Assembly (NCBI RefSeq): GCF_905404315.1
Contig: NC_066288.1
Location: forward strand, 3,162,001-3,226,000
DNA: 64,000 nucleotides
Reading direction: 5' to 3'
Source of the DNA: Leptidea sinapis
Lineage: Eukaryota > Arthropoda > Insecta > Lepidoptera > Pieridae
The notes under the pieces: model-generated
The model's database searches: none
The model's input: the letters and a program-made list of their open reading frames with translations, nothing else
Told to the model about the DNA's origin: nothing
In this document: piece by piece, positions 12,900 through 26,900 of the stretch
How positions within the stretch are numbered: the stretch's first letter is position 1
Layout of the letters: the number at the start of each line of letters is the position of its first letter
Made by a program: the position numbers and the translations under genes

Positions 12900-14972
12900 C
12901 ACGCACACTAACACAAAGTGTTATACAAATCGCCGAGTGTCAGACATAGCCTATCACTCAGCAAACTAAAATTCCTGGCCTGTTTTATCGGTTGCCTAAC
13001 AAGTTATTAGAAGTTTAAATCTGGATTCATTTTAAAATTTATGGAATCATATTTAAAGAAACAATTGTAAAAAAACGGGTCCCTCAGTAAAGTGTCGAAT
13101 CTGAAATATTGTACTTACGACATCGGCAGTATTTTTCTAAGAATTTTGTAATATAGTCACGAATAATTTTCTTCAGTTTTATCATAACATATTGATCTAA
13201 TTAATGAAAATTCATTTAAGGCTCCAAGAGCCGATTTAAACAAATAAAACCTGATAAAATAATTTGGAGATAAGACCTCTTGGGCGCGGTATCGTCGACT
13301 TTTGTACCTAATGGTTTCTTGCGGAATACATTCCCACTATGGCGATTACTCTATCAGGCGCAAATGGTATAACCGTTGATTCTCACCCCATTGTATCCCC
13401 GCCCGCCGCGTACCAATTTTGTTTTCAATTTTCGTATTGTATCCATATATGATGGTCTGTGGTACAATGCTCATCCTAGTTTCAGAGGGTCCACACAAAA
13501 TGCTTTCTGGGATGTCGGGAATCGTGGCCAATTCAAACCTACGACGAATCCTTATCGTGTATATGGGGCGCGAGTGAGCGTTGTTATCAATAGAAATATA
13601 TTTACAAGGGCGGATAAAGGTTGTGCATGTTTTCAGATATCCAGGAAAGGACCTCGTAAGCTGTGTTTTAAAAACAGCGTCTTTCTTTTAATTTTTAAAT
13701 AACTTCCTTATATATGACGTAACCGACCAGCCTATAACATGTTAAAACGATTACTCGTTGGAATTGTATTGTTTTTAGAGAGTTAATAAATCAAAAACAG
13801 TCTTTGTAAATAGGTATATATTTTTTATAGACAGAGATTATTAATATAAACAATTATCGTATGAACCGGAAATTATCTTCCTTTTGTGTTTGTTTTACAA
13901 CCCTTATTATCTTACACAAGGCATAAAACCAAATCAGAATTGAAATAAGTGGATTAGGTAGGTCTTATTTGCAAGCCCCACTATTTACCCGCTATATATT
14001 GCTGTGGACATTTTTGAATTATTTAACTAATAATTTGTCTTATAAAAAAAGCGCATTTACAATATTTTATTTATTACATAAGGTGTAGAATATCAAATGG
14101 AACATGAAATAAGACGTAATTCTTAATACTAAAGTTTAATAATAAGTTTAACCTAAAAAGTACTTTTGCTCTTATAGTCAGCAACTCTATAATATTATAA
14201 TGTTTCTAGTCGTGAATCAGAGAAAATGTCGGACATTAAACTTAACGTCTACGGCCAATCATTATCCGCCGCGTTGGCATGCGAGAGCAACATTCCATTT
14301 GACGTGACAACAAACTTTCCGATTATACTGACAATAAAAAAACAATGGCAATAGATGACAATAGGCGTTTTACATCTATAACACGAGCAACAGGGACAGA
14401 TTCTTAAAGGTCAATGTCCGATATTATCACTTATCTGTACCTGGAGTACACTAACAATGAGATAAAAAAAATCTTTTCCTACACATAATATAAGTCATTA
14501 TATACACGTAAGGCCGAGTCCACATAAAACAGATTCGGCTAAAAAAAGAGCACATTGAATTGCAATAATGTACATTAATAAATAGTATGAATAATAAATG
14601 CTCACACTACAATCAAAACTGTCACTGTATTAGCTATTAAAAGTATATATTCAGATATATACAGGAATAAACAATAAAGATTATCATATTGAATGAAGCA
14701 CTATTAGTATTTCTGGTAAAAAAAGGAATCACTATTACATGTAGGTAATGTTCAATGATATAATTAAATTAGTCATTTGATACAGTCTCTTTAGTCAGTG
14801 TCGTCACTTCCGGTTCAGAGCGTTCTGTGTCACTGTGAGCGGTGTTCTCTGCGGCGCGGTCGTCGTCAGGCGAGTACGAACAAGTGGGTGAGGCTGGTAG
14901 CGCGGTCGGCAGTGCGGGTTCCGGTTTCCTTCGCGGGTAGTCGTTGAAGATGTGTATGTGGGGAAGGCGACG
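12900..14972. other. Prp40 3' flank and presumed 3' UTR
   Basis: No conserved gene is visible. On the minus strand, overlapping AATAAA signals at 14075-14070 and 14071-14066 could serve as the Prp40 polyadenylation signal, giving a 3' UTR of about 0.9 kb. A 108-codon open stretch at 13376-13702 has no recognisable motif. Confidence 0.35.
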
Positions 14973-17900
14973 TCAGTCTGTCTCCTGTTCGTGCAACTGG
15001 GCCAGCAAGGCTGCGCGCCGCGACTCAAGGTCGGCGTCGGTCCACGCGGCGCCCGAGCCTCTGCCGGAGCCCGACCTTCGTATATCATGCACTCACTTAC
15101 TGAATACCGCCTCTATAAACTTGGCTACGTTTGTAAACAAACAAACAACTGTCAAACTGCGACGCGACCCCGCGACATTACACGCAATCAACTAGTTTTA
15201 AACCTTTCGATGCCTAAAAGAAACATGCACCAAGTTAATAAAAATATCACCTTCAGTCCTTCTTATTTGTTTACAAAAATAGACAAGAATATAAATACGC
15301 AGATCGAAAGTATTCCTTATGTAACAAGCGTAGTCCATGGACATCGTCCGCGTCAAATTAAATTAATATCAATTATTATTATTCTGTAATTTAATCTTAA
15401 TATTTAACTCAGTGTCTCTTCTTAATCTTACTCTATTAAACATTGAATTCGTAAGAATTTTTTTAATAAAAAAATATCAAATATGGGATATTATTTTTAA
15501 TCTAGGTCTGATTGGGCCATATGTGTCTTTTCTCTTAGAACTTCAACAAAGAGTACATACTATTTTCTCCCATGATTTATAGTCAATAACTGATAAACGA
15601 CAAAAATATTGCTTAATGGCATGATTAAATATAATTATCCTATCCTATTTATAATACCTTTCTTTCTTCTCTTTCTTGTCCTTCTTTTTCTTCGGTTTGT
15701 GTGTTGGCTCCTTCTCGTCGGCGCTACTCGGAGGGGCACCACGTTTAGTTTTTTTTGAGCTCTTGTGTTTAACAACTTCTTCGTCAGATATGCATCCTTC
15801 CTCTGGAGTCAGTGATTTCTATAAAATTTTACATATTCATATCAAAAAGGACAAGTTTCCATACTGTATTTATATCTTAAATTGATAATTACAAAAAAAG
15901 TTCAGTTACTTTTCAAAGCCAAATTTTGATGAACCGTTACCAAGTCCAAGTCAGTGTCATTAGTTAGTTAAAATATCAGTTTTAGACTATTTTAATTTCA
16001 TTTTTATTGACAGTTGCATAATCAAGATATTGTGGCCACCAAACGAAAGATAGGTTAATAATTATATATGTCTAATATTATGCATTAATCAATTTAAACA
16101 AGACGTCACGACAAATATCGAAAGAAATCTAAAGGAATCAATTTTGAAAAAATAAATGCCTTTTAATAAAATTCATAAAAACGTTTTCATTTTATAAAAT
16201 AAATCCACGACCGTGCATGTGTGAGTCGCTCGTTGCGAATGCATAGAATACCTAGTCAAGTAAAAACTACATCACTGTTCGGTACCTACCTACTTATTAA
16301 AGTAATAATAATAATATGTGTTCAGTGATGCAGTCCAAGTCTTAAAAAAATCATTCACTTGAGCATAAACACAGAGCGAATGACATTAAAAAAGGCAAAT
16401 GCTTCTTACATTGACACGAATTAAAGTTTATGCATAAAATGGCTTTTAAATTGCTCGATTCCAACAAAAAGCACATACATTGCAAAAATATTTTTTTATA
16501 TTTAGCACCTGTATTTTTTTTTGAAACAGGGTGTAATATTTGCAATTTTTAAATTCAAATTATGAAATATGGAAAAAGAGTTTAATATCTTTATCTACAC
16601 CCATGCTTTAAATCCTCTATTAAAGATTCTGAAACAGTTAGCTTATTGCCAACATTAAAACACCCAATGTTCTAATAACCATTACACCATCCAAATGAGT
16701 GTTGTAATGTTGTACTGAATTTCATAACAACACTCCCTATTTTTTTTTTCAATCCCTTCGTGCTCAAAGAGCTTTAACAGACAGCCACATTCTTATTGCT
16801 CGATGCATGGTATCTGTATGAATTTCAAAATAAGAACATTTTCGTTTACGCGCGATCCACACTACTAGAACGTCGCGCGCCGCAAAAAAAGTAGATATTC
16901 GAATCCCCGCCATTTTTCTTAGATATTTTTAATGTTTTGTTTACAAAAAATGAGCGATTCATTTTAAACGCTGCAAAAGAACATAATATTCAAGTGAATT
17001 TTAATTATTGCTCTACACAAAATGTAAACTACTATTAAAATAAATAATTATTTCATTAATACTTAGTTTATTTGTATATAATCAGTATTGGATGATATTA
17101 GGTTACTACTAGGACTGGCTGTTTTATTGTTAGCAGTTAAAAAAAATCATTTATTTCTGATATAACACTACAAAGCGATATATACATACTGCCGACAAAC
17201 TGCGCAGCAGTTTGTCGGCAGTAATTCTCGTGTTTCGCAAATTATCAAATCAATATTATGTTTTTGTGTGTGACAATTTAATAGTCCCTACCAGTATTTC
17301 TTAAGTCTATTTATTATGGACATTGTGCTAAGTAGAACTTTCGCAATAAGTTTTTCAACTGATTTTTTGTTTTACAAATCGACAATTGTGACGCTATATG
17401 GGGGTTAATTCATTTAATAATGTAGGTATTACCCATTGCATGCTTCGCATACCGTAATAATTACAAATTTTAGGTACCACTAGCTTGTTTTTGTTAGATA
17501 GCCGAGTTGAGTAGGTATGCACTCTCTGTACTACGAATTTATTTATATCTCGATATTGTTCGATTATCGTTAATAATTTTACCTTTTTATCAATTGGAAT
17601 AATATTACATATTTTAAACAAGCGTTCATAGTTCCCGTTAAGTTTGTTTTTTATATTTCTGTTCACTAAGAGCTTTAATGTTCTCATTTGCAAAGTTTTG
17701 ATTTTATTTTTATTCGTAGTAAAAGTTAGTCCATAGCTACTCAATCCGTAACTAATTGTTGCCTCGACCAAAGAGTGATACAGGGTGTACAAAATATTTT
17801 TACTCACCGATGACTTTAAGTGATAAATTTTTCCCAATAACGGTGCGGAGTTTCGAACATACTGAGTTAACATGTGCATTCCATGAGAAATTTTTATCAA

Positions 17901-20900
17901 CGGTGAGCCCCAGGTATTTATACGACGTTACCTGTTCCAACTGACTACATTGACATATTTGTGAGGAACTATGCAAGCAAGAGTAACTATGTCATATTAT
18001 TTTAATTTTAATATCTTTATATTGACTATATGGTGAGAATATAAGCATACATTTTTTTCCATATTAATAATAATTCCATTGTCAATGGGCACATCCATTT
18101 ATTAATATTATCAAAATCTTGTTGCATTATGGTTTGAATAATATTTGGGTCTCTACTACTATACAATAAACATGTGTCATCAGCATACATATATGCTTTA
18201 CAATTTTTTATAACTTTGCTCATACTGTTCACATGAATAATATATCCTATCGGACCAAATATGGAGCCAGTTGGAACACCATTTAATACTGTACCTGGAT
18301 CACTCTCTGCTCCAAGGTCATTTACTTTAAGTAGCCTGTTTTTTAAATAGTTTTGGAACCAGATTTTAATAGGCCCTCGTATACCGCACTCATCCATAGA
18401 CTGCAATAAGGCGTCGTGCTCCAGCGTGTCAAAAGCCTTTTTAAAATCTATAAAAATAGCTACCACCAATTGTTTTTCGTTTAAAAAAGTATTAACATCA
18501 TTAGTAAATGAAGTAAGCGCTGTTGTTGTACTTCTATTTGGTCTGAAACCATGTTGTATGTTCGATATTATATTATTATTATCCAGAAATGCTTTGCCGT
18601 GGGGTATCCGGCAGAGTAGAATAGACCTCCCTCACTCTTACCGAGGCGTCGTAAAAGCCGACTAAGGTATTTTGACGTCCGTAATATCATCAAGCTTTTG
18701 ACGTCTCCGATCTTAGAGAAGGAAAACTTGAAATAAACCCGGTATTCTGTCCCGCCGCTTAGGGGCTGGCTGTCAAACCCCAAAGACATCATACAGCCTA
18801 ACAAACAATTACCGTCGGGAACATGGCTGTAGGAAAAAATACTGTAACTGTACCCCAGGGGGGTACCGGCAGAGCTGGAGAATCCCCTCCTCCTCCTGTA
18901 TCTGCAGGACGAGGCTGCTCCTCGTATTCTGGGGGGAGCAACCTAACAGCTGTAGGCGGCGACGATATTCGCCATACGTCACGCCAAAACCTAAGTCCAA
19001 TTTGTTCTCACCGGGGCGGAAAGTGGGCATCGGAATGCCGTTTTGCGAATTTGAATGTTAGAGGAGGAATGAATGAGAAACTGGATGAAATTTACGAGTT
19101 AATGAATGAAAGAAAATTAGATGTGCTGTGTGTGAATGAGACAAAACGTAAAGGGAAAGAGATACTGACGCGCGGCCCGTTCACCGAAATATGGTCGGGA
19201 GTTCCAGATGAAGAACATGGCAGTAAAGGCGTCGGTATACTTCTTTCAGAGCGAATGTCAGAATGCATGCGAGATTATGAGTGCGTAAGTCCCCGCCTTA
19301 TCTGGGTCCGACACCTCTATTTTTGGTAGGTGTATACGCTCCGGACTCTTCCCATAGTAAGGCGGTAAGAGAAGAATTTTGGGAACAAACGAGAGAGGTT
19401 TTGTTATTGCGTAAGTTGAATGAACGTATTGTCATGCTTGGAGATTTCAATGCAAGGGTTGGAGTGAAGCGTGATGGGTATGAAAATGTGCTTGGGACGT
19501 TTGGGGATAAGAGTGTGAATGACAACGGCGTATAGTTGTTAGATATATGTGTGGAGATGGGTCTGTCTGTGATGAATAGTGGTTTCAGCATAAGATGATA
19601 CATATGTACACGTGGCAAAAGAAGGAAGGCAATGTTGTGTTAAGGAGTATGATAGATCTTGTGATAGTCGATGAAAGAATAAAAATGAAAGTAGTGGATA
19701 CTAGAGCCTATCGTGGACCAGATGTCGGCACAGATCACTATTTGGTAATTAGCAGAATAAGTGGTTTGTTTAAGCGCTGGCGGCACAGATCAAAAGGGTC
19801 AACTACTGAATTAGAACGTATAAAAGTGGAAAGATTGAAAGATCAGCAAGTAAAAGAGATGTATAAAAAGCAATTGAGTGAACGGCTAGAAAAAAGCTGG
19901 AGTGATGTTAATGAGGAAAGTGGGAATGATGTATGGTCGGTATTTAAAACCAACATTATTAAATGTGCTGATGATGTATGCGGTGTGAGTAAAAGAAGGC
20001 GCAAGAAATGCCAAAATGCCGACTGGTGGGATGATGAAACTAGAAGAATGGTTGAGGAAAAGAAAAAAGCATGGCTGGATGTCTTGGCAATAGAAGCAAC
20101 AAATAGAGCGAGTGGCGGTATGAATGAAGATAATGTTAAAGAAATCAAGGACAAATATAGATGCGTGAAAGCGAAAGTTAAAGAATGTATAGAGAAGAAA
20201 AGGAATGAGAAAAAGGTGAAATATAAGGAACAATTCGGCGCAAGTTTCCGAGATAATATAAAACTGTTTTGGAAACTCGTGAAAGAAGCGCGGGGAACAA
20301 ATATAAATTCATCTATGAAACTGATTAGGAATGAACAAGGTGAGGTCATACATGAAGAAAGTATGATACTAGAGTGCTGGAAGAATTATTTTGAGAGCTT
20401 ATACGAGAAAGATGTAAGTGAAAAAGAGCAAGAAGAGATAATAGATATGTTTGTGGACCCGAATGATGAAATAGGTTTGGATGAAATAATGAAAGCGTTA
20501 AGAGGTATGAGGTCGGGAAAGTCTGCTGGGTATGATCGAGTGACGACTGAAATGTTGAAGGCTGGCGATGGACTAATAGTGAGCCTGCTGCATCGCCTTT
20601 TTAATTTATGTTGGAAACAGGGCCAAGTTCCAGACGATTGGACGAAGGCAGTGATTGTCCCAATTTATAAAGGCAAAGGCTCGCAGCAGGAATGTCAAAA
20701 TTATCGCGGGATCAGCCTTCTTAGTGTTGTTGGAAAAGTGTATGCCAGAATATTGATTGAAAGAGTAATGAATGTGACTAATGACAAGGTATGGGATGTG
20801 CAAGCGGGATTTCGGAAGGGAATGGGATGTACGGATCAAGTCTTTTCCTTACGATGCATCACTGAAAAATGTCTGGAAAAAAACCAGAAAGTATATTGCG

Positions 20901-23900
20901 CGTTCATAGACTTGGAAAAGGCATATATATGATAGGGTGAATAGAAAGGAATTATGGAAGGTCTTATCTATGTATGGGGTGGACAATTTTCTGATAAGGG
21001 CTCTGAAATCTCTGTACAGGGATTCTCAAGCCTGTGTTCGTGTTAATGGTGCCTATACGGGCTGGTTTGATATCTCCAAAGGTGTCAGACAGGGTTGTGT
21101 AGCGTCGCCTTGGTTGTTCAACCTATTCATGGATAGATGCATGAATGATGTGAGAGAAATGCAATGTGGAATCAATATGGAAGGGTTGTGTGTTAAGTGC
21201 CTCTTGTACGCCGATGATCAAGTCATTTTTTCATCATCGGTAAATGAGTTGCAACAAATGATTGACTGTTTGAGCGGGAGCTTTAAAGAGAGAGGTTTGA
21301 AAGTAAATGCAAGAAAGACGAAAGTGATGGTATTTGAGAAGGATGAAAGGTTGACTGAGTGTACTATCACGATTGAAGATGAAAGGGTAGAACAAGTTAC
21401 AGAATTCGTATATTTGGGTAGCATGTTTACAAGAGACGGAAGATATCAAGGTGATATTGAAAGGAGAGTGACTGCGGGAAATTGTGTGAATGGAGCGCTG
21501 CATGCCTTTATAAACGGTAAGACTGTGCCAATAGAAGCGCGAATGGCTGTACATAATGGGGTGCTTGTCGCCACGTTAATGTATGGAAGTGAGAGTTGGG
21601 TATGGCAGAAGAAGCATAAAAGCAGAATTAACGCAGTTGAGATGTGATCACTGCGTAGTATGTGTGGGGTAAGACTGACTGATAGAATTCCGAATGCGTT
21701 AATACGAGCGCGCTGTGGTTTGAAAGAGGATGTTGTGACAAGGACTGAAAAAGGAATGCTTAAATGGTTTGGACACGTGGAGCGAATGAGTGAAGAAAGA
21801 ATGACGCATCAAATATATAAGGCAAGTGTGTGTGGGCGAGCCGGTCGCGGGAGACCTCGTAGAACATTCGTCGATCAAATTGGGGACGTTTTGAGAAAAG
21901 GAGAGGTCCGAAGCACCCGCAACCGGCGAGCATGTATGAAAAGAGTAATGAATGTAGAGGAAGCGCGTGAGGTTTGTAAGGATAGAAGCAAATGGCATTA
22001 TATTGTCTCTGCCTACCCCGACAGGAACAATGCGTGAGTATGTGTGCGTGTGTGTGTGTAAATGCTACTAATTGGCCGACAATGACATTTTCTGTAATTT
22101 TATTTATTGTGTTTAGGATTGCAATAGGTCTGTAATTTGTATAGTCTGTATGTAGTCCTTGTTTGTGAATTGGTCTAATTAATGACAGTTTTAACTCTTC
22201 TGCGTACATTCCTTTCTTACTGCTTAGATTGATAAAATAAAGTAAGCTTACTGTTTCAGAATCTTTAAGAGGATTCATATTATGGGTATAGATAAAGTCT
22301 TGTATGCAACTGTTGATAATTAGGTATTAAAACACTCATGTGATGTGTTTTAATACCCCTTATTACACAACAGTTGCATAAATAACTATTACAGACATAA
22401 TTAATGACAATCATAGTGATTTAATATTATTGTTAGCATTTGGTTCATTGACTAGTGTAATAGTCTAGTATTATATCTTTATTGAATTAATATACCTTAG
22501 TAGATACTGTTATTGATTGTTTCCTACACTCATGCTTTAAATCCTCTGTTAAAGATTTTCGAATAGATGTCCTAATAACTACTACAACATCCAAACGAGT
22601 GTTGTAATGAAGTTCAGTACAACATTATAGCATCCGATTTCATAATAACATTCCTTTGGATGATATTATGATTAATGACTGGCTTTTGTAATGTTAGCTG
22701 TAAGCTAACTGCTGATAAAGTTTTGAATGCAACTGTTGATAATTAGGTATTAAAACACTCATGTGATACTATTATTACAAACATAAGAAAAAACATATAT
22801 ATTAAGAATAAACATAAACCCACATTCGTGTGTTAATACCCCTTCTTACACAACCGTTGCATAAATAACTAACTATTATTATACAACAGTTACATAAATA
22901 ACTATTATTACACAACAGTTACATAAATAACTATTATTATACGACAGTTGAATAAATAACTATTATTATACGACAGTTCAATCAATAACCATAATTACAT
23001 AACACAACAATGTGCTTACCGGTGGAGGTGAATGTTTCTTGCTCTTCTTTTTGGATTTTTTGTGCTTTCGCGTTTCATCTGAGGAATGCGAGTGAGGCGA
23101 GGCCCGCGCGGGCTCGGGCGGCGGAGACGGGCTCGGAGTGGGGGTGGGGGTCGGAGTGTGCGACGGAGAGCGCACCTCGCCCTTCTCACTGGCGTCATCG
23201 CGCGGGGGCTTGCGGAGACTGGGGCCGCGCGACCCGGGGGGCGTCGGCGACCGAGACTTAAATTAGTCATAAAAAGTCAAATTCAAAATAATTCATATTG
23301 TGTTCGGAAACAGCATTCAAATCAAATCAAAATCAGTTTATTCACGTAGGTCACGGAAATGACACTTATGAATGTCAAAAAAAAAATATATTTTTCTTAT
23401 TGAATCTACCGCTACTTCGTAAAGGGTTGAGCTAATGAGAAGAAGTAGCAAGAAATTCATAGCCACTCTTTTATATCAAGATTTACATTTACATCGAGAG
23501 AGATTTACATTAGAAGTAAAAGCGCGTACACCTTAAAGGCCGGCAACGCTCCTGTGATTCCTCTGGTGTTGCAAGAGATTGTGGGCGGCGGTGATCACTT
23601 AACACCAGGTGACCCGTACGCTCGTTTGTCCTCCTATTCCGTAAAAAAAAAGGAAGAGAGTGGCATAAAAATAATAAAAACAGACCTTTTTTTATGAAAA
23701 TACGGGACGAGACGAGCAGGACGTTCAGCTGATGGTAATTCATATGCCCTGCCCATTACAATGCAGTACCGCTCCGGATTCTTAAAAAGCCCAAAATTTC
23801 TGACCGGAACTACAATTGCGCTCGTCACCTTGAGACATAAGATGTTAAGTCTCATTGGCCAGTAATTTCACTAGCTACGGCGCCCTTCAGATCGAAACAC

Positions 23901-26900
23901 AGTAATGTTTGCACGTTACTGGTAATACCTTTACGTTGATTAATACGAAATAACAGTATTTTTATAGTTAAACATCATGTAGCTTATTATAGTGATACTA
24001 AAAAAATAACTTATAAAATTATATTAAAGATATGAAACTCACAATAGATGAGGAATGAGACCGCTTCTTTTTCTTGGCTCGTTTGGCTTTCTTTGGTTTC
24101 GGATGGTGATAGTGCATGCAACTTTCCTCTTGTTCCACTTGGAAATCCTAAAATTATCAAATTAGTATCAAAGTACTTTCGTGTAATTAATTAACTACAA
24201 TATGTTTCATTTGAATATTAGAACACGTTTAGATATCATGTTATAGTTAGTTAAACGTCGATTATATCCTGCAATTTCTCAAGACCAAACTCGAGATACC
24301 ATTATGACACCACACCCGTCTGGGAAATAGGAGTGAAGACCTTCAACAAAAGTATATCAAGAGACTGTCTTAAATTGTGCTGTGAAACATCTTAGCAATA
24401 ATAAGCTTTTTAAAATGTTTCTTGGACTCTCCAGCAAGACTGCAATAGCTCAGATTTACAAATTATGTTCAGTTTTAGAAGACATGGTTTGCTCTAAACA
24501 ATACACCAACATTGCACAAGTAATCTTTCGTGGTCAGACAGATAAAAGACCTGCTTTAATAGTAGTCATTTCAAAAAGTTCACACAATATCTACAATAAA
24601 TGAATTTTTTATTTGTAAGAGAACTTATAGATAAACAAGGCATTTTGTTTTGCCTTGTTTCAGAAGGTATATCTCTAATTAATTAATTATCATCTTTAAA
24701 AGAAATAGCTACTTTATCTGCCCGCTACTAAGATTCCTTTTAAATCGTAAACAGTTCGCAGCGGCGGTTGACTAATAACACATTGATAAATTTGTAAACA
24801 CACACTGCAACCTACTCGTATTTACTTATTGAGTACCTGTACTTACTGCTATGTGGACTTTCGCAAAGCATTTGACACGGTCATATGGACACACCTTTGG
24901 AAGATACTTGCAGAAATGGGTGTACCACCCCATTTAATAGTTCTGTTGAGGAGGTTGTATGAGAACGGTACTGCAGCGGTACGAGTGGATGATACCCTTT
25001 CAAGCGAATTCAAGACTGAAGCCGGTGTACGACAAGGATGCATCTTATCGCCATTACTCTTTAACATCTACACAGAGTATATTATGCGCATTGTCTTGGA
25101 AGATTGGAACAAAGGAATATCTGTTGGGGGACGCGTGATAAATAACCTCAGATACGCTGATGATACTACCCTTCTCGCACAGACTAGAGAAGATATGGAA
25201 AATTTTCTAAACCGTCTAGAAAGTACCAGTCTCCAATTCGGACTTACTATTAACCGAGACAAGACGAAGGTGATGATAGTAGACCGGGCCGAACAAATTG
25301 GAACCAACGTACCCTATATAGCCAACTGTGAAGTGGTACAGAACTATATTTATCTGGGTTCTACTATATCAAGTACTGGAGGATGTGGCGACGAGATCAG
25401 ACGACGGTGTGCCATCACCAGGTCTGCAGTGGAACAACTGGGACAGATTTGGAGGGACAGGAGGATTACCAAGAAGACTAGAGTCAGATTGACGAAATGC
25501 CTTGTGTTTCCAATCTTGGTCTCTGAGACTGCAGGACCGCCGTAAAATCGATGCATTGGAGATGTGGTGCTGGAGACGCCTCCTAAAGATCCCGTGAACG
25601 GCATTTCGCACCAATGTATCCATCCTCAAAGAGCTTCGTATTAAAGACAGATTATCGTCAATTGTGCAACTAAGAATACTGAAGTTCTTTGGTCAAATCT
25701 CTAGAAATGAGAACTCGATGGAGAGACTGGTAGTTCAGGGCCAGGTGGAAGGCAAGAGAGCACGCGGTCGATCGCCAACCCGCTGGATAGACGCCATCAT
25801 AAAGGCTACTGAGTCCACCATAGTCCAGTGTACTCGCAACGCCATTAACCGTCAGAAATGGAAGCACATCGCCAGGAGATCTACCCTCAGAAAGGATATT
25901 GACCCACCGAACACCCCACCATGTACCTCGTCAGCGCAACCACGACCACACTGACAAGAGTGTCCGACTAAGAAGAAGACCTGTACTTACCACTCTGAGG
26001 CGCAAAAATCTCACAAAGTCAAAGCTACTTTACTACGTGCACAATGACAGAAGAAAGAATAACCTACGAACACTGTCCAAGCAGGTACCTAGGTGTAATT
26101 TTGACATTTGTTTATTTATCTAAAACTTTTGTCACCATGCTTAAGAAGACTTTTTCTCCAACCAAAAAACAAAGAAAAGAAAATGTATGATTGGAATAAA
26201 AACGGTACATTTGTTTCATTGAAAGATTGACGACAGACAGAATGACTGCCTCGATGATCCCACGCATGTTTTCGCACCTAAAGCAGGAAACGTCGACCTT
26301 TCCAATACCTCCATCATCCAATCATCGCACGTGACGCATCGTGTGTGGCAAAAATGTGAAATTATATACATCCTTCTCTAACTAATGTAAACTTCTGTAA
26401 AATCCTGAAAATCTCGGGAATGATCTAGAAAGTCCGAAATGATGAGTACAATTGATGAAATTGATGCGAAACGGTTTAGAAAATTCTAAAAATTACTGAA
26501 ATGATCTGGGAAGTTCCAAAATGCCTGCAACTCATAATAATAATCAAAAATGCGATGTAAATTAACCCGAGCAACGCCGGGTTTCGCTGCTAGTAATAAA
26601 TATTATAATACAAGCAATGGTGAATAATAAAACCTTATATATTCTTATCCTGTCATCTTCTCTGGGTATTGCGACGAACTCGGGCGCAGACAAATCTAAT
26701 TTGCCCTTCACTTCGCTCCAAGATAGCTGGTGGTTTATGTTAGCGCTACTCAACGCCCACTTGAAGGAGCTCTCTAACTTCTTCTGAACCTTGGACTCCT
26801 CTTTCTGTTTTTCCTTGTTCCTAGCTTCAGCCTGGAGATTTAAATATTATATTCTTACTAATTATAAGGATGTATGAGTGTATTATAGAATTTAAATTGA

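Noticed and set aside
13376..13702. 108-codon plus-strand frame between WASHC4 and Prp40
   Set aside because: No motif, no splice support and no similarity that I recognise; the length is compatible with chance.
14804..15389. Overlapping open frames on both strands around the last Prp40 exon
   Set aside because: They are GC-driven shadows of the last exon (15075-14973); only the spliced minus frame gives the conserved C-terminus.
18823..19329. Host endonuclease gene (craniofacial development protein 2-like)
   Set aside because: It is the N-terminal endonuclease of the RTE element bounded by AAATGCT duplications.
19843..20349. 168-codon minus-strand frame rich in Phe/Ser/Leu
   Set aside because: It is the antisense of the A/G-rich RTE coding region; composition explains it.
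22849..23000. CRISPR-like array of 29-bp units
   Set aside because: Units are directly adjacent without spacers and the genome is eukaryotic; it is a minisatellite.
22978..23349. Plus-strand Arg/Gly-rich frames
   Set aside because: They are antisense shadows of GC-rich Prp40 exon 16.
25986..26100. Possible extra Prp40 exon ending at a GTAAGTACAGG donor on minus
   Set aside because: The donor-like sequence is part of the LINE target duplication, and no Prp40 residues are missing between exons 14 and 15.
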